A DNA stretch of 64,000 nucleotides, taken from positions 2,728,001-2,792,000 of the forward strand of contig CP118523.1 in assembly GCA_029227815.1 (NCBI GenBank), written 5' to 3'. The stretch is from Clostridiaceae bacterium M8S5. GTDB lineage: Bacteria > Bacillota > Clostridia > Tissierellales > MCWD3. Shown in pieces: positions 8,764 to 17,407 of the stretch. The position numbers and the translations under genes were made by a program. The first letter of the stretch is position 1; each line of letters starts with the position of its first letter. The notes under the pieces are model-generated. The model was not told the DNA's origin and made no database searches. It saw only the letters and a list, made by a program, of their open reading frames with translations.

Positions 8764-9471
8764 CTAATACAATTTACCATATATATATGGAATCGCAGTC
8801 TCTACTTTTAATATCCTATCACCAAAGCTTACTGGAATAAAACCATACTTTATAAGCATATCAATTTCGTATTCTATAAATCCACCTTCTGGACCAATAG
8901 CCACAGTAGTTGGCTTATTTATGTTGTATGGACACTGCTTATCAGCTATTGGATGTGCCACAAATGGTATAGTATCTTTTATGATTTCGCTTATTTCATC
9001 TTCTACAAAAGGTTTAAACAACTTTACTATTCTAACTTCCGGTAAAATCGTATCCTTTGCTTGCTCTAGTCCAAGTATCATATTGTCTCGAAGTTTTTCT
9101 TCGCTGAGTACTGGACTATTCCAATAGCTTTTTTGAACCCTCCATGTCTTTATCACAAATATTTTCTTAACTCCTAATGCAGTGACTGTTTGTAATATTC
9201 TTGCAAATACCTTTGGTCGAGGCATTGCTAATATCAGCTGGGATTCTAATGGTTTTGGTGGCTCTTTTAACAGTTCAATTTTCATACATAGCATATCTTT
9301 ACTAAGATGTGTTATCAAGCCAATACCTATCTTACCGTTTAACAATCCTACCTTTAACGTCTGACCAACCTCTGCTTTATGTACTGATAAAACATGCTCA
9401 AGTCGCCTTCCCTCTAATTTAACTGTATCATCTTGTGTAAAATCTTGCTCAAATAATATTATTAGGTTCAT
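8764..9471 (-). CDS. rsmE: 16S rRNA (uracil-1498-N3) methyltransferase
   Basis: A 235-residue SPOUT-fold enzyme that methylates U1498 of 16S rRNA. An N-terminal PUA-like part (RLEHVLSVHKAEVGQ at about 23-37) is followed by the knotted methyltransferase domain. The S-adenosylmethionine loop IGPEGGF and the closing SFGDRILKVETA are characteristic. ATG at 9471 has only a weak binding site. First gene of an rsmE-NUDIX pair with its own promoter at 9507-9535. Confidence 0.93.
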   Translation of the reverse strand: MNLIILFEQDFTQDDTVKLEGRRLEHVLSVHKAEVGQTLKVGLLNGKIGIGLITHLSKDMLCMKIELLKEPPKPLESQLILAMPRPKVFARILQTVTALGVKKIFVIKTWRVQKSYWNSPVLSEEKLRDNMILGLEQAKDTILPEVRIVKLFKPFVEDEISEIIKDTIPFVAHPIADKQCPYNINKPTTVAIGPEGGFIEYEIDMLIKYGFIPVSFGDRILKVETAIPYIYGKLY

Positions 9472-9506
9472 TCTTTATCATCCAATCTTAAAGTCTTTGC
9501 TAGTCT

Positions 9507-9535
9507 ATTATAATGTACAAATTATTGTAAATCAA
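9507..9535 (-). promoter_or_regulatory. promoter of rsmE
   Basis: Minus strand: TTGATT (9530-9535), a 17-base spacer and a perfect TATAAT (9507-9512), about 36 bases before the rsmE start. Confidence 0.65.
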
Positions 9536-9660
9536 TAAAGTCTCATTAATTATTGTAATAAAATTGCTCGTTGTTATCCATAAAAAATACTTAATCGTAA
9601 AAAACAAAATTTTATTTTGATTTTCAGAACATTTTGTAGTTTTATAGTGTCATAGTACTA

Positions 9661-9706
9661 TTTACAAAGTATAATGAGGTCATGATATAATATGGTTGTC
9701 GACAAA
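9661..9706 (+). promoter_or_regulatory. promoter with Spo0A-box-like palindrome
   Basis: A perfect TATAAT lies at 9686-9691, with TTTACA (9661-9666) or TTACAA (9662-9667) as -35 at 18-19 bases. Immediately downstream, TTGTCGACAA (9696-9705) is a perfect palindrome; on the minus strand TTTGTCGACA matches the 0A-box TTTGTCGAAA at nine of ten positions. It would overlap the transcript start, a position where Spo0A-P usually represses. The regulator assignment is inference. Confidence 0.5.
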
Positions 9707-9746
9707 AATATTATACTAATTTTATAATTTTTAGGAGGTATTTGAT

Positions 9747-10358
9747 ATGCACAAAATGAAGAAAAAAATCGCACTAGCAGTAGTTTTAGTATCTACAGTA
9801 TTAGCAACAAGTTTATCCCCTGTTACAGCATCAAAAATGAGCTTTGATGACTATTTGAATGGTCTATCTATCGGAAGTACTTACGGACAGCCAACAACAA
9901 GCTCTAACTCCAAAAAAATGTCATATGAAGAGTTCGCAGAAAGAACAAGACTAGATTTCCCAGGGATGTCTGAAGAAGCAATCAAAAAGTTTTACAAAAA
10001 ATTTCTAGAAGATATAGAGAAAGGCTATTATGGTCTTCCCGTGGAACCTGCAAATCCTACAGTAAACTCTAAAGAAAACCCCAAAGAGAACCCTTTTGAG
10101 AAGTTTTTAGGTGGTGGATACGTAGATCCTATTAGTGGTCAACCTGATACGCCTTATGTTAAACCCAACCCAGTTCCATTTGACGAATTCATGAGTAAAA
10201 CAAGTGCTAAATTTACAGCTAAAGAATTAGGTAATTTAAGAAAGCTTTACGAGAAAGCAACTGCTTTAGTTAAAGTAAACAAAATTAAAGATGCTGATAA
10301 GATTTGGGCTCAGATTGATGAAATAATCCGTGAGCGCGATCCAAATTATAATAGCTAA
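9747..10358 (+). CDS. secreted protein with repeated MS[FY]-[DE]-[DE]-[YF] segments, unknown function
   Basis: A 203-residue protein with a Sec signal peptide (hydrophobic core about 8-24, cleavage probably after the ALA/TAS region near residue 29). I do not recognise a family. Three short acidic-aromatic segments recur: MSFDDYLNG, MSYEEFAERT and PFDEFMSKT, each followed by a predicted helix, so it may be three degenerate repeats. The middle is rich in Pro, Asn and Gly and looks flexible. There is no lipobox or wall-anchor motif. AGGAGG lies 8 nt before the ATG. It stands alone with its own promoter, which carries a Spo0A-box-like site, and shares a terminator with thrS. Confidence 0.75.
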   Translation: MHKMKKKIALAVVLVSTVLATSLSPVTASKMSFDDYLNGLSIGSTYGQPTTSSNSKKMSYEEFAERTRLDFPGMSEEAIKKFYKKFLEDIEKGYYGLPVEPANPTVNSKENPKENPFEKFLGGGYVDPISGQPDTPYVKPNPVPFDEFMSKTSAKFTAKELGNLRKLYEKATALVKVNKIKDADKIWAQIDEIIRERDPNYNS

Positions 10359-10387
10359 GACATAAAATAAAATCATTATTATACAAA

Positions 10388-10423
10388 ATGGGCTGTATTG
10401 AAGATTTAAAATACAGCCCATTA
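10388..10423. terminator. bidirectional terminator between the secreted protein gene and thrS
   Basis: A 12-base-pair stem ATGGGCTGTATT / AATACAGCCCAT with a short loop lies between two converging genes. T-rich runs follow on both sides but are weak. Confidence 0.7.
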
Positions 10424-10472
10424 GCTTATTATATTTAATTCTTATCTTTGACTTTCCAGTTTATTTTATGGA

Positions 10473-12377
10473 TTACTTCTTTTCTTCATTTTGCTTTACA
10501 ACCATATCCATAAATTCAGCTACTTTCATAGCTCCTATATCTCCCTTTTCTCTATCTCTGATAGCTACATTTCCTGCCTCTGCTTCTTTTTCACCTACTA
10601 TTAGCATGTACGGTATTTTCTGTAGCTGTGCTTCTCTTATTTTATAACCTATCTTTTCAGCTCTGTCATCAACTTCTACTCTTACTTCTTTTTCCATTAA
10701 TTTTTTCTTTATGTCATACGCATAGTCATTGTATTTATCTGATATAGGAAGAACTTTTACTTGTACTGGTGCAAGCCACAATGGAAACTTCCCTGCATAA
10801 TGCTCTATCAATATCCCAATAAATCTTTCTATAGCACCAAATATAACTCTATGAATCATTACTGGTCTATGCTTTTCACCGTCTTTACCAGTATAAGTTA
10901 AATCAAACCTTTGTGGCATTTGCATATCAAGCTGTATAGTTGCACATTGCCAAGTCCTACCTATTGCATCTTCAAGATGAATATCTATCTTTGGACCGTA
11001 GAATGCTCCATCTCCTTCATTCATAGCATATTCTAGCTTAGCAGCTTCTAATGCTTCTTTTAGCGCATTTTCTGCCATTTCCCACTCTTCATCTGTTCCC
11101 ATAGATTTTTCTGGTCTTGTTGAAAGCTCTACGTTATATTTAAATCCAAATAAGTTATAGAAATCATCTACAAACTTTAATACTCCGAGTACTTCATCTT
11201 TGATTTGTTCTGGTAACATAAATATATGAGCATCATCTTGTGTAAACGATCTAACTCTCATTAACCCGTGAAGTGTTCCTGAAAGCTCATGTCTATGAAC
11301 TAATCCAAGCTCAGCCAATCTTAGTGGAAAATCTCTATAGCTGTATCTGTTATTCTTATATACCAACATAGCACCAGGACAGTTCATTGGCTTAATAGCA
11401 TGATCCATATCATCTATTTTAGTAAAGTACATATTTTCTTGGTAATGATCCCAATGCCCTGATGTATGCCATAGCTCTTCGTTTAGTATTATTGGACTTT
11501 TTATCTCTCCATATCCTCTAAGAACATGCTCTTTTCTCCATAAATCTTCTAATACATTTCTAAGAGCCATTCCTTTTGGATGGAAGAATGGAAAACCTGT
11601 TCCAGCCTCATTTAAACTAAATAAATCAAGTTCCTGACCTAGCTTTCTGTGGTCTCTCTTTTTTGCTTCTTCTAGTCTTTCAATATACAAATCCAAATCT
11701 TTCTTTTTCTCAAAAGATGTTCCATATAGTCTTTGTAACATCTTATTGTTTTCATTACCTCTCCAATACGCTCCTGCTATATTCAATAGCTTTATTGCTT
11801 TTACTTTCTTTGTTGATTGTAGATGTGGCCCCGCACAAAGATCTACAAAATCTCCTTGTTTATAGAAAGATATTATTTCTCCCTCTGGTAAGTCTTCTAT
11901 CAACTCTACTTTATAGTCTTCGCCCATTTCTTTCATTTTTTTGATAGCTTCATCCTTTGGTAGTATAAATTTCTCTATCTTCAAGTCTTCTTTAACTATC
12001 TTCTTCATCTCTGCTTCAATTTTTACAAAATCATCTGGCGTAAATTTATGCTCTGTATCAAAATCATAATAGAAGCCATCCTTGATTGCTGGTCCTATTG
12101 CAAGTTTAGTATCTGGATATAGCCTTTTAACTGCTTGAGCTAATATATGAGAACTTGTATGTCTAAATATATCTTTTGCATCATCGTTGTCAAATTTTAA
12201 TAGTTCTAAACTAGCATCTTCATTTATCTCTTCATTTACTCCAACGGTTTTACCATTTACCTTAGCTCCTAAAATAACTCTAGCTAAACCTTGGCTTATG
12301 TCATTTGCGATATCAATAACTTTTATTCCTGATTCATACTGACGTACACTGCCATCTGGTAATGTAATATTAATCAT
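10473..12377 (-). CDS. thrS: threonyl-tRNA synthetase
   Basis: Charges tRNA-Thr. The 634-residue length and domain order are normal: TGS domain (about 1-62), editing domain (about 63-225, with HTSSHILAQAVKRLYP carrying the HxxxH motif and a later Cys/His pair in VDLCAGPHL), class II catalytic core (about 245-535, with PFFHPKGMALRN, the zinc-ligand PMNCPGAM, and RSFTQDDAHIF) and a C-terminal anticodon-binding domain beginning APVQVKVLPI. The ATG follows AGGAGG by 6-7 nt. Expression is controlled by the T-box leader just upstream. Confidence 0.98.
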   Translation of the reverse strand: MINITLPDGSVRQYESGIKVIDIANDISQGLARVILGAKVNGKTVGVNEEINEDASLELLKFDNDDAKDIFRHTSSHILAQAVKRLYPDTKLAIGPAIKDGFYYDFDTEHKFTPDDFVKIEAEMKKIVKEDLKIEKFILPKDEAIKKMKEMGEDYKVELIEDLPEGEIISFYKQGDFVDLCAGPHLQSTKKVKAIKLLNIAGAYWRGNENNKMLQRLYGTSFEKKKDLDLYIERLEEAKKRDHRKLGQELDLFSLNEAGTGFPFFHPKGMALRNVLEDLWRKEHVLRGYGEIKSPIILNEELWHTSGHWDHYQENMYFTKIDDMDHAIKPMNCPGAMLVYKNNRYSYRDFPLRLAELGLVHRHELSGTLHGLMRVRSFTQDDAHIFMLPEQIKDEVLGVLKFVDDFYNLFGFKYNVELSTRPEKSMGTDEEWEMAENALKEALEAAKLEYAMNEGDGAFYGPKIDIHLEDAIGRTWQCATIQLDMQMPQRFDLTYTGKDGEKHRPVMIHRVIFGAIERFIGILIEHYAGKFPLWLAPVQVKVLPISDKYNDYAYDIKKKLMEKEVRVEVDDRAEKIGYKIREAQLQKIPYMLIVGEKEAEAGNVAIRDREKGDIGAMKVAEFMDMVVKQNEEKK

Positions 12378-12407
12378 TTTAACTCCTCCTAATATTATTT
12401 ATTTCTA

Positions 12408-12676
12408 AATATAAAAACTCCCGTTCCTAGAATCTCTTCTAGGGACGAGAGTATAATTCACGCGGTACCACCCTAATTAAATATCAAACTGATATTTCAC
12501 TCACTTTAATAACGCTTTCGCGGAAAATCCTTACGTCACAAAATCATGACCTCAGATACAGCTCTGGGTTAGTTTTCAACTAGCAAGTAATAGGGTACTT
12601 ACAGCCACGGTACTCCATCTCTTTATTACTCTCTCTAATTTACTCGTCCCTTCATAGCTTTTTAACTATTAACTTT
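12408..12676 (-). ncRNA. T-box riboswitch of thrS
   Basis: The minus-strand leader contains the T-box sequence AGGGTGGTACCGCG (12461-12474), which pairs with the 3' end of uncharged tRNA in the antiterminator. It is followed by a strong terminator hairpin: CTCTCGTCCCTAGAA pairs with TTCTAGGAACGGGAG, then TTTTT (12411-12452). In stem I the triplet ACC at 12609-12611, within GAGTACCGTGG, is the probable specifier for threonine. Low charged tRNA-Thr would let transcription read into thrS. Confidence 0.95.
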
Positions 12677-12682
12677 GTAAAC

Positions 12683-12711
12683 ATTATAATTATATTATAC
12701 TATATTGTCAA
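12683..12711 (-). promoter_or_regulatory. promoter of the thrS T-box leader
   Basis: Minus strand: perfect TTGACA (12706-12711), 17-base spacer, perfect TATAAT (12683-12688). This consensus promoter sits directly upstream of the T-box leader. Confidence 0.85.
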
Positions 12712-12761
12712 GGGTAATTTTCAAAATAACAATATATGTTTACATAATTACCCAGGAAATG

Positions 12762-14192
12762 CTACTTCTTATATCTCACACGATAACTCTTTCCTTTTAT
12801 TTTTTTATCTTGCAATCCTTTATATACTAGTCTTTCTTTTTCATTTAGTATCTCAATATTGGTCACTTTACCTTTAATCTCTATTTTACCTATATCATTA
12901 TTGCTGATTCCGCCTATTTTTCTAATCGCTTGCATTAAGTCTTTTTTAGTAAATGAACTATTCACTACACCTGCGTTTATCTGTAACTGTACCCCTCTTT
13001 TGCTTCCTGCGACATAACGATTCTTTTTGGACATTCTCTTTTGTTCCTTCTTGCCTATTCGTCTTTGTACATGTCCACCTTTACAAGGTATTTCGTAGCC
13101 CAAGAATTTTTCCAATTCTTCAAACCTACTCTCCTCACGCTCTGTCACAAATGTTATAGCGACTCCGTTTTGATCTACTCTTCCTGTTCTTCCTATCCTG
13201 TGAATATAGTTTTCGTTATCAAACGGCACAAAGAAATTGATAACATGTGTAACTCTCTCTACATGGATACCTCTTGCTGCAACATCAGTAGCTATCAAAC
13301 AGTTGTAATGTCCTCTTTTAAAGGCTGCCATTGTGCTCATTCTGTCTATTTGTTTCATACCTCCATGAACACGACAAATAAGATAGCTCCACTTTTTCAT
13401 GATATCATAGAGCCTTTCTACTTGCTCTTGTGTATTACAAAATATTATGGTTTTTCTAGGAGCTTCTCTCCTTAACATCATTTTTAAGAAATCAACCTTT
13501 TTGAGTGCTTCTACTTTATAATATATCTGCTCTATCTTATTTAGTGCAGAGTTATCTGGCTTAACTTCTATTCTTTCTGGTTTTTTTAGATATCTTTCAC
13601 TTAGATAAATTGCTTCTTGTGGCATTGTTGCAGAAAATAACAATGTAGTTCTGCTATCTGGTGTCTTTTCTATAATCTTTTGTAGTTGTTCACCAAAACC
13701 CATAATTAACATTTCGTCCGCTTCGTCTAAAACTAAATATTTTAAATTATTCAATTTTAAGTTCTTTTTTAATAAATGGTCCATCGTTCTACCTGGTGTA
13801 CCTACTACTACATGAGGCTTTTTTCTCAATTCTTTTCTTTGAATTTCTATAGGTTGTTTACCATAAACTGATACGCATTTTATTCCTTTGTATTTTCCTA
13901 TTCCTGATATATCATACTTTACTTGCTCTGCAAGCTCTCTAGTTGGAACCAATACTACCATTTGCACTGATTCATCTTCTACATCAATCTTTTGACATAT
14001 AGGGATTGCAAAGGCTGCTGTTTTTCCGCTTCCTGTTTGTGACTGAACTATTAAATCAACATCGTTTTCTAATAACTTTGGTATAACTATTGACTGGACT
14101 TCTAGTGGTTTCTTAAATCCAAGCTCACTAAGCCCTCTTTTTATCTCATTGCTGAGTGGATAATCTTTTATTTTTATATCATTTGTATGCAT
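12762..14192 (-). CDS. dbpA: DEAD-box RNA helicase DbpA
   Basis: A 476-residue ATP-dependent RNA helicase for large-subunit ribosome assembly. Visible motifs: Q motif upstream of QSQTGSGKTAAF (Walker A, about 50-61), PTRELAEQ, DEAD in VLDEADEML, SATMP, and HRIGRTGR. The last about 75 residues, beginning VQLQINAGVVNSSFTKKDL and closing GKSYRVRYKK, form the DbpA-type RNA-binding domain that directs the enzyme to hairpin 92 of 23S rRNA. This domain separates it from general cold-shock helicases. Single-gene unit; the stop lies about 50 bases past the thrS promoter. Confidence 0.93.
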   Translation of the reverse strand: MHTNDIKIKDYPLSNEIKRGLSELGFKKPLEVQSIVIPKLLENDVDLIVQSQTGSGKTAAFAIPICQKIDVEDESVQMVVLVPTRELAEQVKYDISGIGKYKGIKCVSVYGKQPIEIQRKELRKKPHVVVGTPGRTMDHLLKKNLKLNNLKYLVLDEADEMLIMGFGEQLQKIIEKTPDSRTTLLFSATMPQEAIYLSERYLKKPERIEVKPDNSALNKIEQIYYKVEALKKVDFLKMMLRREAPRKTIIFCNTQEQVERLYDIMKKWSYLICRVHGGMKQIDRMSTMAAFKRGHYNCLIATDVAARGIHVERVTHVINFFVPFDNENYIHRIGRTGRVDQNGVAITFVTEREESRFEELEKFLGYEIPCKGGHVQRRIGKKEQKRMSKKNRYVAGSKRGVQLQINAGVVNSSFTKKDLMQAIRKIGGISNNDIGKIEIKGKVTNIEILNEKERLVYKGLQDKKIKGKSYRVRYKK

Positions 14193-14365
14193 ATTCTTTC
14201 CTTCCTTACAACATATTTCATTTGTTTAATTTGCCTAATGAACATAGTATATCATATTTATCTGTTTTATATTTTATTTTTTTATTTTATAATTACATTT
14301 TCATATATAACTAAGTTTTTTAATATAAATAGAGTATGATTTCATTCTATCTAAGGGGTGAATAT

Positions 14366-14905
14366 ATGGAGTTTAATATCAGAAATCTTCTTTATGAATC
14401 TAGGTTTTATAATAGTTCTCAGAGAAATATGGATTTAGAAGCAGTTTTTGAACATGTAATAAATTTTATAAAAAAAGATTGTAACTCTAGCTATAGGTTA
14501 TCTATCGGCAGTGATTCTCAGGTAAAAAATGACCACACTGTATTTGTGACAGCTATAGTCATTCACAGGATAGGAACTGGCGCATGGGGCTGTGTAAACA
14601 AAATAATCATACCATATGCTATTAATGACCTTAAAGAAAAATTAGTTCTTGAAGCAAATCTAACTCTACAAATAGTAACTGAAATATCAAATAATTACCT
14701 TGAAAAGCTACTTAGCTCTGTTATTTATTATCTAGATGATAGTACATATTTTTACAATGAAATTCACATAGACATAGGTAAAAAAGGCAAATCAAAAACT
14801 ATGATTAAAGAAATAATAAAGTACTTTTCTGGCTTAGGATTTGAAACAAGGATTAAGCCAGATTCTTATGCTGCATCTTCGTATGCTAATAAGTATACGA
14901 AGTAG
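14366..14905 (+). CDS. YkuK-like, RNase H-fold protein (DUF458)
   Basis: A 179-residue protein matching the DUF458/YkuK family, predicted to have an RNase H-like fold. The segment LSIGSDSQV supplies a conserved Asp, and HIDIGKKGKS another. Start ATG at 14366 follows AAGGGGTG by 5 nt; an in-frame ATG at 14336 has no binding site. The catalytic activity and substrate are not established for the family. Confidence 0.8.
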   Translation: MEFNIRNLLYESRFYNSSQRNMDLEAVFEHVINFIKKDCNSSYRLSIGSDSQVKNDHTVFVTAIVIHRIGTGAWGCVNKIIIPYAINDLKEKLVLEANLTLQIVTEISNNYLEKLLSSVIYYLDDSTYFYNEIHIDIGKKGKSKTMIKEIIKYFSGLGFETRIKPDSYAASSYANKYTK

Positions 14906-15379
14906 TTATTTAGTTTTTGGTTATTTATTATGTTTAGTTATCTTTGTGGGTCAACGGCTACTCTTAAATAAGAATGACTTTTCAACTTTTCAAGCCTGAC
15001 CCAATCTCACCAGGAGCGAAGCGACTGACATCTTTATATATAAAGTATAAACACAGGATACTTTACATTCGTAAAGCCTGTGTTCTGCGAAGCTAAGAAG
15101 CTAAAATGTATTTAGTTTTTTCTATTTATTCTTGATAGTAATATGAAGAATAAATATACTTAAATATATATAATACAATTAGTAATATTAATCAAAGGAG
15201 TATTTTTGGCTTAAATTTATTTAATTTAACTATTTTACCTATGTTTTTAAAAATATATTAAATTTTCTATATTCCACAAAACGACAAGTATCTCATATCT
15301 TGTTCGTTATAATGTATGATGGAGTTTAAATCTACTTAACTAGTAGATAAAAAATATTTTTAATGTAGGGAGGATTAAG
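14906..15379. other. 474-base structured intergenic region, no gene
   Basis: No open frame is convincing. Several inverted repeats are present: GGGTCA (14948) with TGACCC (14997), reinforced inside by GGCT/AGCC; and a strong hairpin at 15051-15083, ACACAGG plus CTTTAC pairing with GTAAAG plus CCTGTGT around an ATTC loop with a 3-base bulge. Short motifs GAGCGAAGCGAC and TGCGAAGCT lie around them. A TATAAT at 15308-15313 may drive the protease gene. It could be a decayed palindromic repeat or an unassigned RNA. Confidence 0.5.
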
Positions 15380-15880
15380 ATGAAACGAGGTAAAATTTTA
15401 ATAGCAGTTTTAGCAATTGTTTGTATTTTTAGTAGTATAGTTAATGCCTATAAGCTAAATGACAAAAGACTAAATTATGCTAATATAAAAAAAGCAGGGT
15501 ATTGGATTGATTTCAGTGAGGGGCCTATATATGATGAGGTACAACAGGGAATTCTAGCATGGAATTCTACATCTGAAATTGAATTCACAACAAAATGTGG
15601 GGCACCGTATAGTGCTGATATAATAATCGAATATAAGGATGAAGAAGATGGTGTCTATGGTAGGTCTTACGGAAATGGTAGAATAGTGTTGTTTAAAGCG
15701 TGGAATGGGATATCCAAAACACAAAGAGTAGAAACAGTCGTGCATGAAGTTGGTCATGAACTTGGTTTAGCACATACGCAAAAAGAAAATAATTCAATTT
15801 CTGTAATGCGTAAATTAGGGTTCAATAATAAAGCTTATCCGTTATCTGATGATTATGCTGGTATTAAAAAAATATATTAA
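15380..15880 (+). CDS. small secreted matrixin-like metalloprotease
   Basis: A 166-residue protein with a Sec signal peptide (core about 5-22, probable cleavage after NAY or nearby). The zinc site HEVGHELGLAH (about residues 122-132) is the full HExxHxxGxxH metzincin motif with the catalytic Glu, and a Met-turn-like SVMRKLG follows, as in matrixins. No pro-domain with a cysteine switch is seen, so the protein is essentially one catalytic domain. GGGAGG lies 8 nt before the ATG. The downstream gene starts 17 bases later with its own strong binding site, so the two are cotranscribed. Substrate unknown. Confidence 0.85.
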   Translation: MKRGKILIAVLAIVCIFSSIVNAYKLNDKRLNYANIKKAGYWIDFSEGPIYDEVQQGILAWNSTSEIEFTTKCGAPYSADIIIEYKDEEDGVYGRSYGNGRIVLFKAWNGISKTQRVETVVHEVGHELGLAHTQKENNSISVMRKLGFNNKAYPLSDDYAGIKKIY

Positions 15881-15897
15881 CAAAGGAGGTAAAAATA

Positions 15898-16503
15898 ATG
15901 AAAAAAAATATATTATTAGGAGTGCTGGGTTTTGTAATTTTGTTTAGTTTTGTTTGGTTTTTTTATCAACCTTTTGAAAAAAATGATAAATCCAAAGCGG
16001 AAATTGTTTCCTTAGAAGGGAAAACGGATGGTGCTGATTCTTTAACTGATTTAGAGCAAAAAGCCTCAATTATTATTAGAGGTGTTAAAATAGATGAAGT
16101 TGAGGTTAAACGTCATTACTCTAAAATTGATGGCATGTTTTTAGGAGGACATACAAGATCTAGTTTTAAAATTACTGATATATATAAAAACAAATCAAAT
16201 AATCCTAAAATAAAGGCTGACAATAACATATTAATTTTAGAATACGCTCTGTATGACAGTAAAACAAACAAAATTTATACTACTAACGGTTACGAAAATA
16301 TGAAAAACAATAATGAATACTTATTGTTTTTAAACGAAGAAACAGAAGAAGGTATTTTTGTACCTTATGGAGCAACATTAGGGAAAGTTTCTTTAGATGA
16401 AAAAGGTAGTAAAGATATGTCTTTAAAAAGTCTTGAGCATGATTCAATTGAAAAGGAAATTGCTGATGAAGCTAGAAAAAAATATTTAAGACTAAGAAAC
16501 TAA
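15898..16503 (+). CDS. membrane-anchored partner of the matrixin-like protease, unknown function
   Basis: A 201-residue protein with one N-terminal hydrophobic helix (about 5-24) and no lipobox, so a single-pass anchor with the rest outside. I do not recognise a family. The external part is predicted beta-rich with a charged helical C-terminus (SIEKEIADEARKKYLRLRN). AAAGGAGG lies 8 nt before the ATG. Its tight coupling to the protease suggests it is a substrate, inhibitor or tether of that enzyme; this is inference from position only. Confidence 0.7.
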   Translation: MKKNILLGVLGFVILFSFVWFFYQPFEKNDKSKAEIVSLEGKTDGADSLTDLEQKASIIIRGVKIDEVEVKRHYSKIDGMFLGGHTRSSFKITDIYKNKSNNPKIKADNNILILEYALYDSKTNKIYTTNGYENMKNNNEYLLFLNEETEEGIFVPYGATLGKVSLDEKGSKDMSLKSLEHDSIEKEIADEARKKYLRLRN

Positions 16504-16564
16504 TTAATTTTACAACAAACTATTCTTATTCCTTTACTTTGAATTAAATGATAATAGTGTATAT

Positions 16565-16604
16565 AAACAGCTATCATATAAAAATTTTTATATGATAGCT
16601 GTTT
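16565..16604. terminator. 40-base perfect palindrome, probable terminator
   Basis: Bases 16565-16584 and 16585-16604 are exact reverse complements (AAACAGCTATCATATAAAAA and its complement), giving a 20-base-pair stem with no loop bases. TTTTGTTCT follows on the plus strand. It lies 62 bases after the partner gene and is unusually long and exact for a terminator. Confidence 0.65.
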
Positions 16605-16632
16605 TGTTCTCTAGAATTCCAAATTATTTTAG

Positions 16633-16707
16633 TTAAGTACTTTTATGCTTTATTATATACGCCCAATTTCTTTCATTAAACTTTTCTATCAACTCACCAA
16701 TTGTCAT
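16633..16707 (-). CDS. 24-codon small ORF, possibly a truncated gene start
   Basis: ATG at 16707 follows AAGGAG by 8 nt on the minus strand and encodes MTIGELIEKFNERNWAYIIK plus four residues before TAA. The good binding site and the helical, charged content suggest translation, but the length suggests the surviving N-terminus of a larger gene lost during decay of this patch. No family can be assigned. Confidence 0.3.
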   Translation of the reverse strand: MTIGELIEKFNERNWAYIIKHKST

Positions 16708-16763
16708 TTTATAATCTCCTTTTTACTAAATAATTATTATTAAATCTAATGGATCAGTTACTT

Positions 16764-17401
16764 CTAATTATAAAAAATAAATGGTTCCCGAATTGGTTCC
16801 CAACTTTTTTTATATCCTTCCCTTTCAAAATTATCAAATCTATTATAACTAGTTTCATTAGATCTTAGATACTTCTTTAGTTCACTAATACTAAAATCTC
16901 TTTTTTCATTTTTTCACATTGTTTTAGAATTTCATATAATCTTATAACATAGCTACTATTCAACTTCAAAATATTTTTTATCCTATATTTAGTAAAAGGG
17001 GGTTCTTTACCGCTTATAGCTAATAAATATGGTTTTAAATCTGGGTATATACGTACAGTTAAACACCCTTTTCCTTCTTTGTATTTCGCTGAAGATAATA
17101 GACCCGTTACTAGAAAGGATTTACCTCCTTTTTCGTCTATAGTTTCTATAATAAGTTCTTTGTTTCTCAAGTTTCTTGAAGCTACTTTTATTTGTTCATA
17201 AACTGCTTTTGAATTTAAATTTAGAAATTCTGATATTTCTGTTATATTCAAATTATATTCTTTAAAATCTTTATCTGATGATTTTATTTCTGAAATTACA
17301 GTTGCTAGAAGCTTTTGTTCTATTACACTAAGCCGACCCTTAGCTTCAATCAATTTATTTGCCTTTATTTTGTACAACTCTTTATACTTATACCCCACCA
17401 T
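16764..17401 (-). pseudogene. plasmid-type replication initiator (Rep_3/RepB family), frameshifted
   Basis: The first 174 residues match the N-terminal winged-helix domain of Rep_3 plasmid initiators: KANKLIEAKGRLSVIEQKLL, then LNITEISEFLNLNSKAVYEQ and SSYVIRLYEILKQ. The frame stops at 16877, but the next frame continues the same family from about 16900 (FSISELKKYLRSNETSYNRF DNFERE) and runs to a stop at 16764. Adding one A to the A6 run near 16912 would join the two. Even so, the second winged-helix domain is missing. Two direct copies of TGGTTCCC, 12 bases apart (16782 and 16794), lie at the end and recall iterons. It is a chromosomal relic of an integrated plasmid or similar element. The first ATG has no clear binding site. 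Confidence 0.75.
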
Positions 17402-17407
17402 TGCTCA

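Noticed and set aside
13041..13475. 144-codon plus-strand open frame opposite dbpA
   Set aside because: It lies fully inside the helicase gene on the other strand, with no start signal and no family resemblance.
16782..16801. Origin of replication with iterons
   Set aside because: Only two 8-base direct repeats are present next to a broken Rep gene, too few to call an origin.
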